From NCBI GenBank assembly GCA_964347995.1, contig CAYGBA010000020.1, positions 1 through 24,299 on the forward strand: 24,299 nucleotides of DNA, given 5' to 3'. A program made the translations under genes and the position numbers. Below, one piece after another: positions 1 through 7,408 of the stretch. Source of the stretch: GCA-020348365 sp964347995 (lineage in GTDB: Archaea; Thermoproteota; Bathyarchaeia; Bathyarchaeales; Bathyarchaeaceae). Under the pieces are notes generated by a model, which saw only the letters and a list, made by a program, of their open reading frames with translations, had not been told where the DNA came from and searched no databases. The first letter of the stretch is position 1. Every line of letters starts with the position of its first letter.

Positions 1-345
1 GTGCAAATAAAGAGGCAGAAGCCTGATGATGGAAAGAAAGCGATTGAAGCAGCCTTTGAAGGACACAAGTCATTGAAGCACTGCGTCATCGTAGATGAAG
101 ACGTAGACATCTATGACCAAAACGATGTTGAATGGGCCATTGCAACAAGATTCCAAGCAGATAAAGACACTGTTATCCTATCAAACCAGAGAGGGTCTTC
201 CCTCGACCCATCTGGAGATCTAACTGAAGGAAAAAAAGCAAGAACCGCCAAGATGGGTCTAGACGCAACGATTCCATCTAAAGCAACAGGAAAAGGATTC
301 AAAAGAGAGGAATATAGAAGAGTTGATCTAAGCAGATTCTTGTGA
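1..345 (+). CDS. UbiD-family decarboxylase, C-terminal part (probable anhydromevalonate phosphate decarboxylase)
   Basis: Only the last 114 residues are in the window; the reading frame is open at the left edge, so the first GTG is probably internal. The visible part carries the UbiD C-terminal signature: an ILSNQRGSSLDPS segment (about residues 59-71), then KMGLDATIP (about 84-92). UbiD enzymes decarboxylate unsaturated acids using prenylated FMN. In archaea one member decarboxylates trans-anhydromevalonate 5-phosphate to isopentenyl phosphate. That specific role is inferred here from the neighbours: both phosphomevalonate dehydratase subunits start 4 nt downstream, and isopentenyl phosphate kinase lies further on. 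The family call is firm; the substrate rests on context. An ordinary UbiD paralogue is the alternative. Confidence 0.85.
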   Translation: MQIKRQKPDDGKKAIEAAFEGHKSLKHCVIVDEDVDIYDQNDVEWAIATRFQADKDTVILSNQRGSSLDPSGDLTEGKKARTAKMGLDATIPSKATGKGFKREEYRRVDLSRFL

Positions 346-349
346 TTCT

Positions 350-1546
350 ATGTACCTCACAAAAGAAGAAGAAAGGATGTTGGATGGAGAAGAGGGATAC
401 GCAGTAAAAAAATCCATGGAGATACTTGTTGCTTTAGGAAACATCTACGGAGCTGAAAAACTCATAGGAGTGGGTTCTGTTCAAGTTGCGGGCGTATCCT
501 ACCATAACCTCGGAGACGCAGGTCTAGAGTTCCTAGATAAGTTAGCAGAAGACGGAAAAGTCAAGGTACTCACAACTTTGAACCCCGCGGGAATGGATTT
601 GGAAGATTGGAAGAAACTCGGAATCTCCGAAGAGTTCGCAAAAAAGCAAAACCTAGTCATAAATGCTTTCAGGAAAATGGGCATAATCATCTCCTGCACA
701 TGCACACCCTATCTGATAGGCAACCTACCGAGATACAGAGAACACATCGCCTGGGCTGAGTCCTCCGCAGTTACTTTCGCCAACTCAGTCATTGGAGCGA
801 AGACAAACCGGGAAGGCGGCCCATCAGCTCTTGCAGCAGGCTTCGTTGGCAAAACACCATATTACGGGTTTCATGTGGAAGAGAACAGGGTGCCAGAAAC
901 TTTCGTAGACGTCAAAGCCAAATTGAAAAAGCTCTCAGATTGGGGCGCCCTTGGCTGTTGCATTGGTAAAAAAGCACAAAACAAAATCCCCTACGTAACA
1001 GGCATAAAAGATGCGAGTTTGGATGAGTTGAAGACTTTTTGTGCCTCAGTGGTGACTTACGGTTCAAAACCACTATTCTATATGAAGGCAATAACTCCTG
1101 GATGCGAAAAACATCAACCTCCAAAAGAGAAGATTACAATCCAAGATGATGACATAAAAGAAGCATACAGAAGCATTAATGATGATGTTGAAGTCATCGA
1201 TTTCGTCTGTATAGGTTGCCCCCACTCTTCCATTAAAGAAATCGCTGAAGTGGCAAACCTGTTGAAAGACCGGAGCATATCTTCAAACACTGAATTCTGG
1301 GTTGCAACTTCAAGGTCAATGAAACAACTTGCTGACAAAAGAAGTTACACAAAAATAATTGAAAAAGCCGGAGGCAAATTCGCTTGTGATACTTGTATGG
1401 CAGTGGCTCCGCTGAAAGGAAGATTTAGATCTGTGGCAACAACCTCCGCAAAAGGATGCTACTACTCGAGACATAATAACATGAAGACAAAACTGGGAAG
1501 CCTAGAAGAGTGTATAGAGGCTGCGGTGAGAGGAAAATGGAGCTGA
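350..1546 (+). CDS. phosphomevalonate dehydratase large subunit (aconitase X catalytic domain)
   Basis: A 398-residue member of the aconitase X (DUF521) catalytic family. In archaea the large and small AcnX-type subunits form a [4Fe-4S] dehydratase that converts mevalonate 5-phosphate to trans-anhydromevalonate 5-phosphate in the modified mevalonate pathway. Cysteines suited to cluster binding are visible: CTCTPYL at 116-122, CIGC at 287-290 and CDTC at 346-349. GGPSALAAGFVGKTPYYG (156-173) is also typical of the family. The ATG lies 4 nt after the UbiD stop and the small-subunit ATG lies inside the last codons, so the three genes look co-transcribed and coupled. Bacterial relatives act on hydroxyproline derivatives; the archaeal mevalonate context makes the phosphomevalonate role more likely. 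Confidence 0.93.
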   Translation: MYLTKEEERMLDGEEGYAVKKSMEILVALGNIYGAEKLIGVGSVQVAGVSYHNLGDAGLEFLDKLAEDGKVKVLTTLNPAGMDLEDWKKLGISEEFAKKQNLVINAFRKMGIIISCTCTPYLIGNLPRYREHIAWAESSAVTFANSVIGAKTNREGGPSALAAGFVGKTPYYGFHVEENRVPETFVDVKAKLKKLSDWGALGCCIGKKAQNKIPYVTGIKDASLDELKTFCASVVTYGSKPLFYMKAITPGCEKHQPPKEKITIQDDDIKEAYRSINDDVEVIDFVCIGCPHSSIKEIAEVANLLKDRSISSNTEFWVATSRSMKQLADKRSYTKIIEKAGGKFACDTCMAVAPLKGRFRSVATTSAKGCYYSRHNNMKTKLGSLEECIEAAVRGKWS

Positions 1547-1923
1547 AAGGAAGAACAATCTCAAAGGGAGTTGTGGAAGGAGAAGCCTTAACCACCTCGC
1601 AACCAATCTCGTTCTACGGCGGAGTGGACCCCGATACTGGCAAAATTATAGAAAAGGGACACGAACTCGAGGGAAAGAAAGTGAAGGACAAAATACTGGT
1701 TTTCCCAAATGGCAAAGGATCAACCGTTGGATCCTACACTCTTTACAGGATGAAGAAGAATGACACGGCTCCTGCTGGGATTATAAACAAGGATTGTGAA
1801 ACCGTGGTTGCTGTGGGAACAATAATCTCGGAAATACCCTGCATCGATAGAATCGATATTTCGAAAATAGAGACAGGAGACGTTGTTCGATTAGAAAATG
1901 ATACGGTTAGAATAGAGAAGTGA
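1537..1923 (+). CDS. phosphomevalonate dehydratase small subunit (AcnX swivel domain, DUF126)
   Basis: A 128-residue swivel-domain partner of the preceding large subunit. The segment GKGSTVGSY at 59-67 is the conserved DUF126 signature, and its serine is expected to take part in catalysis. The start is set at the ATG at 1537, which overlaps the end of the large-subunit gene by 10 nt and follows a GAGAGG Shine-Dalgarno-like run about 5 nt away. An upstream TTG or ATA-type start would add unconserved residues. The overlap implies stoichiometric translation with the large subunit. It completes the dehydratase that feeds the UbiD-type decarboxylase encoded just upstream. Confidence 0.93.
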   Translation: MELKGRTISKGVVEGEALTTSQPISFYGGVDPDTGKIIEKGHELEGKKVKDKILVFPNGKGSTVGSYTLYRMKKNDTAPAGIINKDCETVVAVGTIISEIPCIDRIDISKIETGDVVRLENDTVRIEK

Positions 1924-1926
1924 AGG

Positions 1927-2060
1927 ATGGCTCGACAGCCTGTTCTAGCTACTTTTGTGTTTGCGCGCACATGCGCTTGGGATGAGGATAATGCATGATC
2001 GCTTTGTATTCACGAGATAGACTGAAACAGGTTGCTGAGGCAATTGAGAATGGGCTGTAA
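1927..2060 (+). other. two tiny overlapping ORFs (23 and 21 codons), unrecognised
   Basis: An ATG at 1927, 3 nt after the dehydratase stop, opens a 23-codon ORF to the TGA at 1996-1998. That stop overlaps the ATG (1995) of a 21-codon ORF ending with TAA at 2058-2060 (ATGA overlap). The second peptide, ending DRLKQVAEAIENGL, is hydrophilic and helix-like. I recognise neither. They may be translated tail peptides of the operon, or the remnant of one decayed gene split by a frameshift. Coding status is unproven. Confidence 0.25.
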
Positions 2061-2079
2061 ACCTTCTTAACTAGAAAGT

Positions 2080-2298
2080 CTATAGTGGCTCAGACATCTT
2101 TCTCGCTTTTACGAGTTTCCAACCACCAAGGAAGGATTTAGTATAGAGATGTAAGAGGCTACACTGTCTACATATGAGGATCTTCGATTTGTTCTTAAAG
2201 TCTATTTCATACAACTCCAAAGCCCCGTGACAATCCACGCATTTTCCTCTGAACTCTTTTTGTTCGGGGAACATTTTCTTTCTGAAATATTCTGACAT
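2080..2298 (-). CDS. small zinc-ribbon protein, hypothetical
   Basis: A 72-residue minus-strand ORF with one CVDC pair and one CRQC pair about 28 residues apart, the layout of a single zinc ribbon. The rest is basic (many Lys/Arg), and no catalytic motif is visible. The ATG at 2298 is preferred because AGGAAA lies about 8 nt upstream; a GTG at 2325 would lengthen it by 9 residues. It sits alone and antiparallel between the dehydratase operon and the isopentenyl phosphate kinase operon, so it need not belong to the pathway. A nucleic-acid-binding or adaptor role is possible, but nothing in the sequence fixes it. Confidence 0.6.
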   Translation of the reverse strand: MSEYFRKKMFPEQKEFRGKCVDCHGALELYEIDFKNKSKILICRQCSLLHLYTKSFLGGWKLVKARKMSEPL

Positions 2299-2607
2299 GC
2301 TATATTTCCTGTCGATCACACACACTGGATCGTTCGACTATGTTCTACTTTCAAACTGAGAACCATCCAAAATTATAAGGGTTTTATTAATATCTACATA
2401 TACTTCAAGATACACAAAATCTATCAAACAAACAGAAAGATACTCTTAATGGTGTACAATTGTCGATGCCGCTGTTGTAGTTTAATCAGAAACAAGTAGA
2501 AGTCGCATTCAGTTCAAGGTAATAAAAATATGATACTTTAAGAAGCCGATAAGGGCGTGGGTAGATTTATTTAGAGAGCACCTAAATTGTGAACGAGGGA
2601 GCTATAA
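2299..2607. other. AT-rich intergenic region with divergent promoters
   Basis: No convincing ORF. The stretch separates the minus-strand zinc-ribbon gene from isopentenyl phosphate kinase and is AT-rich. A TATA-like run (GATTTATTTA, about 2563-2572) would start a plus-strand transcript near 2590-2597. A second candidate (CTATAAATAA, 2602-2611) would start one near 2632. A GAGGGAG Shine-Dalgarno-like run is at 2595-2601. A short tRNA-like start (about 2468-2493) does not fold into a tRNA. Confidence 0.5.
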
Positions 2608-3411
2608 ATAATTCGACTCCGAAGACCTACGCTGTTAAAACTTGGGGGATCTGCAATTACAAGAAAGGAGAAACCGTTCACCCCCGATTTAAAGGCGATC
2701 CAGAGATTAGCCGAAGATATAAAGCACGCGGACGTTAGCCCCCTTATCCTGGTTCACGGGGGCGGTTCATTTGGGCATCCCGTCGCCAAACAATACAGAA
2801 TAAATGAGGGCTACAAAGATTCTTCACAGATCATTGGATTCTCAAAGACGCATCAAGCGATGACCGTTCTAAACAACCTAGTTGTTGATACGCTGATAAA
2901 CCAAGACATTCCGGCTATAGCGGTGCCACCATCCTCTTGCATAATCACAAGATCAGGGCGAATAAAGAGCTTTGAGGAAGGACCATTGATTAAAATGCTG
3001 GAGATGGGATTTTTACCAGTTCTTTACGGCGACGCCGTCCTTGACTCAGACATCAACTTCACAATCTTGTCCGGCGATCAACTGGTCTCCTCTCTCGCAA
3101 TAAGCCTTGACGCAGAACGTATAATTATAGGCGCCGATGTCGATGGTCTCTACACAGCAGATCCCAAAACCGACTCGTCAGCAAGGCACATTCCACATCT
3201 TACGCTAACCGAATTGAAGCGACTGCAACACAAACTTGGAGAAGCAAAGGTCACCGACGTCACCGGAGGCATGCCAAGAAAGATGAGAGAACTGATACCC
3301 GCTGTCGATAAAGGGATACCCGTGATAATTGTCAATGCTGCAAAACCCAACAACATCTACAAAGCCCTTAAAGGAGAAGAAGTTGTTGGAACCATAATTG
3401 AAAGAGCGTGA
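2608..3411 (+). CDS. isopentenyl phosphate kinase (start codon not canonical)
   Basis: An amino acid kinase family enzyme that phosphorylates isopentenyl phosphate to IPP with ATP, the last kinase step of the archaeal mevalonate route. Family marks: LLKLGGSAITRK at the N-terminus, HGGGSFGH with the substrate-binding histidine, SGDQLVSSLA, GADVDGLYTADP and DVTGGMPRKM. The conserved N-terminus lies upstream of the first ATG (2860), so starting at 2860 would delete the ATP-binding glycine loop. Between the in-frame TAA (2605) and LKLGG there is no ATG, GTG or TTG. AUA (2608), AUU (2611) or CUG (2632) would have to initiate, or the sequence has an error. I place the start at 2608, 6 nt after a GAGGGAG run. 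The GTGA overlap with the isomerase gene indicates coupling. Confidence 0.88.
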   Translation: MIRLRRPTLLKLGGSAITRKEKPFTPDLKAIQRLAEDIKHADVSPLILVHGGGSFGHPVAKQYRINEGYKDSSQIIGFSKTHQAMTVLNNLVVDTLINQDIPAIAVPPSSCIITRSGRIKSFEEGPLIKMLEMGFLPVLYGDAVLDSDINFTILSGDQLVSSLAISLDAERIIIGADVDGLYTADPKTDSSARHIPHLTLTELKRLQHKLGEAKVTDVTGGMPRKMRELIPAVDKGIPVIIVNAAKPNNIYKALKGEEVVGTIIERA

Positions 3412-4517
3412 AGAGCCTGCCCAGCCCAACTGAAAAGAGAAAATTAGATCACCTAAAAATTAGCCTAAAAGAAAACGTCCAAGCCAAGCAGACGACCACC
3501 GGATTCGAGAATGTCTACCTTGTGCACAAGGCTCTGCCAGAAATCGAACGGGAAAAAATCGACCTCTCAACTGTTGCTTTTGATCACGAATTCTCAGCTC
3601 CGCTTATAGTTGGAGCAATGACTGGTGGTGCTCCAGAAGCGAAGAAAATTAACAAAGCCATAGCTGAAGCTGTTGAACAGTTAGGACTTGGGATGGGAGT
3701 TGGGAGCCAACGAGCAGCTATCGAAGATCCCAGTCTAGAGAATACCTTTGCTGTTACAAGAAAGAAAGCTCCCACAGCCTTCCTAATAGCCAACATCGGA
3801 GGGCCCCAGCTTGTCAGAGGCTATGGCGCCAAGGAAGCCCTGAAGGCTATCAAAATGATGGATGCCAACGCCTTAGCCATCCATCTGAACCCATTGCAAG
3901 AGACTATTCAACTCGAAGGAGAAACAAACTACACGGGTATCCTCAATAAGATAGGCGAAATCGCTGAAGCAATCGATGTACCGGTGATCGTTAAGGAAAC
4001 GGGAGCTGGCATATCAGCCGAAGAGGCGAAGTTGCTCGAGACCGCTGGCGTCGCAGGTGTAGATGTGGCTGGGGCTGGTGGAACGAGCTGGGCTGCGGTA
4101 GAATACCATCGAGCAAAGAGAGATCAAGACGAGCTCAGGCAGAGGCTGGGCAAGGCGTTTTGGGATTGGGGAATACCAACTGTAGCAAGTCTCGTAGAGA
4201 CTGTTCAATCTGTTAACTTGCCAGTCATAGCTTCGGGTGGGGTACGCTCTGGAATTGAGGTTGCAAAAGCTCTAGTCTTAGGTGCGAGTTTGGCAAGCAT
4301 GTCTTTGCCGATCTTGCCTTCAGCTACGGAGGGTGAAGAGGGAGTGAAGAAGGAACTTCAATTGATCGTGGAAGAGTTGAGGAACACCATGTTTCTTGTT
4401 GGAGCAGGGTCTATTAAGGAAATAAAGGTGGCTCCAGCAGTTATAGCAGGGAAAACAGCTGAATGGCTGCGGGCGAGAGGCTTTCATCCCGAGACCTACG
4501 CAAAAAGGAAAAGGTGA
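3408..4517 (+). CDS. fni: isopentenyl-diphosphate delta-isomerase, type 2 (FMN-dependent)
   Basis: A 369-residue TIM-barrel flavoenzyme that interconverts IPP and DMAPP, supplying the allylic primer for prenyl chain growth. Type 2 isomerases need FMN, NAD(P)H and Mg2+. Visible marks: RKLDH at 11-15, MTGG at 71-74, GSQRA near 99-103, HLNPLQE at 159-165, DVAGAGGTSW at about 219-228 and ASGGVRSG at 275-282 for FMN phosphate binding. Length matches the family. The GTG start overlaps the kinase stop as GTGA, so the two are probably translationally coupled. The prenyl synthase follows 4 nt after the stop. Confidence 0.96.
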   Translation: MKSLPSPTEKRKLDHLKISLKENVQAKQTTTGFENVYLVHKALPEIEREKIDLSTVAFDHEFSAPLIVGAMTGGAPEAKKINKAIAEAVEQLGLGMGVGSQRAAIEDPSLENTFAVTRKKAPTAFLIANIGGPQLVRGYGAKEALKAIKMMDANALAIHLNPLQETIQLEGETNYTGILNKIGEIAEAIDVPVIVKETGAGISAEEAKLLETAGVAGVDVAGAGGTSWAAVEYHRAKRDQDELRQRLGKAFWDWGIPTVASLVETVQSVNLPVIASGGVRSGIEVAKALVLGASLASMSLPILPSATEGEEGVKKELQLIVEELRNTMFLVGAGSIKEIKVAPAVIAGKTAEWLRARGFHPETYAKRKR

Positions 4518-4521
4518 TTCC

Positions 4522-5601
4522 GTGAAGAAGATAAACATCGAGAGCATTCTTGAAGAGAAAGCACCCCTCATTAACAAGGCAATAGAAAAATACATCCCGA
4601 GAAGGTACGACAAGGATTCTCTTGTTTTTACGCTTGGCCCGCCGAGATTCGAATACGACTTACAAGCTTTGAACAAAGCAGTAGCCGAGCCCGTATGGGA
4701 ATTTCTAGACAGAGGTGGCAAGAGGTGGAGACCAACCCTATTCATCCTAGTCTGCGAAGCCCTCGGCAAAGACCCTAAAGAGTTTCTGGATTTCGCCATA
4801 ATTCCAGAGGTCATCCATAACGGGCTTATCATGATCGACGACATAGAGGATAGTTCCGAATCCCGAAGGGGAAAGCCTTGCACCCATAAATTGTTTGGTC
4901 TCGACATCGCGATTAATGCTGGAAACGAGATGTTTTACCTGCCACTATTAACGCTAATCAAAAACAAAGAAGAACTTTCTCCATGCAAAATGAACAAAAT
5001 TTATGAAATCTACGTGCAGGAGATGATAAACGTAGGCTTTGGACAAGCCATGGACATCGCGTGGCACAGAGGGCTAGCAAACGCCGACGAAATCAACCAG
5101 AAGCAGTACATGCAGATGTGCGCATACAAGACTGGAACAATCGCAAGGATGTCGGCGAAAATAGCAGCCGTTCTTGCTGACGCCAGCGACGATGTGATCG
5201 AAAAGATCGGTACGTTTGCAGAGTCGATTGGTGTAGCCTTTCAAATCCAAGACGACATTCTCGATTTAGTGAGTGAAGAGTTCGCCGAAATGAAGGGAGG
5301 ACTTGGTCAAGATATAACCGAAGGAAAAAGAACCCTGATGGTGATCCATACGTTGGAAGAGGCAGGTCCCCACGATAGAAAGAGGCTTCTGGGAATCCTA
5401 AACATGCATACAGCCGAGCAGAAAATACGAGACGAAGCAATTAAAATAATCAGAAATTACGGCTCAATCGAATATGCGAAGACTTTTGCGCGAAGCATAG
5501 TGAGGGAAAGCTGGAAAGATGTCGATGAAGTTCTACCGTCATCGAAGGCTAAGGAAAAGTTAAAGGCTTTTGCAGATTACTTGATTGAGAGACAGATCTG
5601 A
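4522..5601 (+). CDS. polyprenyl synthetase, probable geranylgeranyl diphosphate synthase
   Basis: A 359-residue all-helical trans-prenyltransferase that condenses IPP onto allylic diphosphates. Both Mg-binding aspartate motifs are present: DDIED at 106-110 and DDILD at 244-248. GGKRWRP (65-71) is the conserved substrate-binding segment before the first motif. In archaea the expected product is C20 GGPP for ether-lipid side chains; the chain length is inferred. The first motif with its flank (DDIEDSSESRRGKP) resembles the eukaryotic GGPP synthase pattern DDIEDxSxxRRGxP more than the usual DDxxD layout. The GTG start follows GGTGA at 5 nt spacing and lies 4 nt after the isomerase stop, in the same operon. 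Confidence 0.92.
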   Translation: MKKINIESILEEKAPLINKAIEKYIPRRYDKDSLVFTLGPPRFEYDLQALNKAVAEPVWEFLDRGGKRWRPTLFILVCEALGKDPKEFLDFAIIPEVIHNGLIMIDDIEDSSESRRGKPCTHKLFGLDIAINAGNEMFYLPLLTLIKNKEELSPCKMNKIYEIYVQEMINVGFGQAMDIAWHRGLANADEINQKQYMQMCAYKTGTIARMSAKIAAVLADASDDVIEKIGTFAESIGVAFQIQDDILDLVSEEFAEMKGGLGQDITEGKRTLMVIHTLEEAGPHDRKRLLGILNMHTAEQKIRDEAIKIIRNYGSIEYAKTFARSIVRESWKDVDEVLPSSKAKEKLKAFADYLIERQI

Positions 5602-5627
5602 TCGGCTGCAAAATTAAGTGGCAAGTC

Positions 5628-7373
5628 TTGACTCTAGATGAAACTGAAGTCAGAGAGCTTATCCAAAGAATCGCTCTTCTAAATGCGATCAGTTATGAAG
5701 GAAAAGCCGCGGTTCAGCCAGTTCTCGGCAAAATCCTTGCCGAACGCCCGCATCTAAAAAAGAAAGTGAAACAGGTCGCCTCAGTTGCCACTGAGGTTGT
5801 TGAAGAGGTCAACAAGCTTCCTCTGGCGCAACAAAGAAAAATCGTCAAGAAGAGGTGGCCTGAAGCACTAATTGAGGAGAAGGTTGAGGAAGAACGAGGA
5901 CTTCCGCCTCTGCCCAATGTTGAGAGATATGAGCAAGTCGTGACTCGTTTTGCGCCCAACCCGGACTGCGTCCTACATCTGGGTTCAGCTAGGGCTATAA
6001 TTCTTTGTTACGAATACGCGAAGAGATACAATGGACTATTCTATCTGCGCTTTGAAGACACGGATCCACGGCTGAAGAGATCAGCATTACCGTTCTACAG
6101 CCTCATACGGGAAGACCTGAGGTGGCTTGATTGCGAATGGGACGATGAATTCATCCAGAGCGACAGGCTTCCCATTTATTATCAACACGCAGAAAGAATC
6201 CTAAAAGATGGAAACGCCTACGTCTGCACGTGCAGATCCGACAAATTCCGGGAAAAAGTGTTTGCCAAAGAACCATGTACCTGTCGAGATCTGACACCAG
6301 ATGAGAATTTTGTCCGCTGGGAAAAAATGCTCGATGGAACCTACAAAGAAGGAGAAGCCGTTGTAAGGATTAAAACTGACCTAAAGCATCCAAATCCTGC
6401 TGTGAGAGACTGGCCGGCGTTGAGAATTATCAACCCAGAGCGACATCCACATCCGAGAGTCGGCAGTAAGTATCGGGTCTGGCCCCTCTACAATTTTGCC
6501 TGCGGTATCGATGACCATCTTATGGGTGTAAGCCACATCATCCGAGGGAAGGAGCACCTGACGAACCAGAGAAGACAGGAATATATGTACAAACATTTAG
6601 GATGGACATATCCAGAGGCAATTCACTATGGAAGACTCAAGATAAAGGGCGCCTCCCTCAGCAAGTCAATAATTGTCGAAGGGATTAGGAAGGGGGTCTT
6701 CAAGGACTGGGATGATCCGAGGCTCGCCACTTTTGCAGCATTGAGACGGAGGGGGATAACGCCTGAGGCTATTCGACTTTTGATAATTGATGTTGGCCCT
6801 AAGACTGCTGATGTGGTGCTGAGCTGGAAAAACCTCTACGCCCACAATCGCAAGATAATTGATCCTGTGGCAAATCGCTACTTCTTCATCCGCAATCCGA
6901 TAAGGCTTAGTGTAAGGAGGATTCCTCACGTATTTTCTGTTGAAATTCCCCTGCATCCAGATCAGCCTGAGAGGGGCTTTCGTCATTTTGAGATAGAGCC
7001 GAAAGAGGGAAAAGCCCTTTTGTGGGTTTCGAGCGAAGATTTGAAGCTTTTTGAAAAAGGCGAGAAGATACGTCTAATGGAGCTGTTTAACTTTCAGGTT
7101 GAGAGGGTTGGAAAAGAACTGATTGAAACTGTCTTCGAAAGCAAGTCCTACGAGGAGGCAAGGAGATTTGGTGCTCTCCTGGTTCATTGGATTCCTATGG
7201 GTACCGGTATCCCATGCAAGGTTGTGATGCCCGACGCCTCTGTGGCCAGAGGTGTGGCTGAGGATGCTTGCAAGGAATTGCGTCCTGATGAGGCAATTCA
7301 GTTTGAGCGCTTCGGCTTTGTTCGAGTTGACAGGTTAGATGAGAAATTAACCGTCTACTTTGCTCATCGATAG
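5628..7373 (+). CDS. gltX: glutamyl-tRNA synthetase (archaeal type)
   Basis: A class I aminoacyl-tRNA synthetase charging tRNA with glutamate. The 581 residues comprise the roughly 100-residue N-terminal extension usual in archaeal/eukaryotic enzymes, the Rossmann catalytic core and a beta-barrel anticodon domain in place of the bacterial helical cage. The HIGH motif reads HLGS (117-120), and the KMSKS loop reads SLSKS (343-347). Four cysteines in two CxC pairs (200/202 and 217/219) probably bind zinc. In archaea such enzymes may be discriminating or supply tRNA-Gln for GatDE; the sequence does not decide. The start is a TTG at 5628 with a weak ribosome site. It follows the prenyl synthase by 26 nt and probably shares its transcript. 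Confidence 0.93.
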   Translation: MTLDETEVRELIQRIALLNAISYEGKAAVQPVLGKILAERPHLKKKVKQVASVATEVVEEVNKLPLAQQRKIVKKRWPEALIEEKVEEERGLPPLPNVERYEQVVTRFAPNPDCVLHLGSARAIILCYEYAKRYNGLFYLRFEDTDPRLKRSALPFYSLIREDLRWLDCEWDDEFIQSDRLPIYYQHAERILKDGNAYVCTCRSDKFREKVFAKEPCTCRDLTPDENFVRWEKMLDGTYKEGEAVVRIKTDLKHPNPAVRDWPALRIINPERHPHPRVGSKYRVWPLYNFACGIDDHLMGVSHIIRGKEHLTNQRRQEYMYKHLGWTYPEAIHYGRLKIKGASLSKSIIVEGIRKGVFKDWDDPRLATFAALRRRGITPEAIRLLIIDVGPKTADVVLSWKNLYAHNRKIIDPVANRYFFIRNPIRLSVRRIPHVFSVEIPLHPDQPERGFRHFEIEPKEGKALLWVSSEDLKLFEKGEKIRLMELFNFQVERVGKELIETVFESKSYEEARRFGALLVHWIPMGTGIPCKVVMPDASVARGVAEDACKELRPDEAIQFERFGFVRVDRLDEKLTVYFAHR

Positions 7374-7408
7374 TCGGATTTCCTTCGAAAGATATCACGC
7401 GCATATAA

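Noticed and set aside
2468..2493. tRNA-like start: GCCGCTGTTGTAGTTTAATC resembles the acceptor and D-arm of an archaeal tRNA
   Set aside because: The D-stem does not close, there is no matching CAGCGGC 3' strand or proper T-arm downstream, and no partner half is seen in the window. At most it is a decayed fragment.
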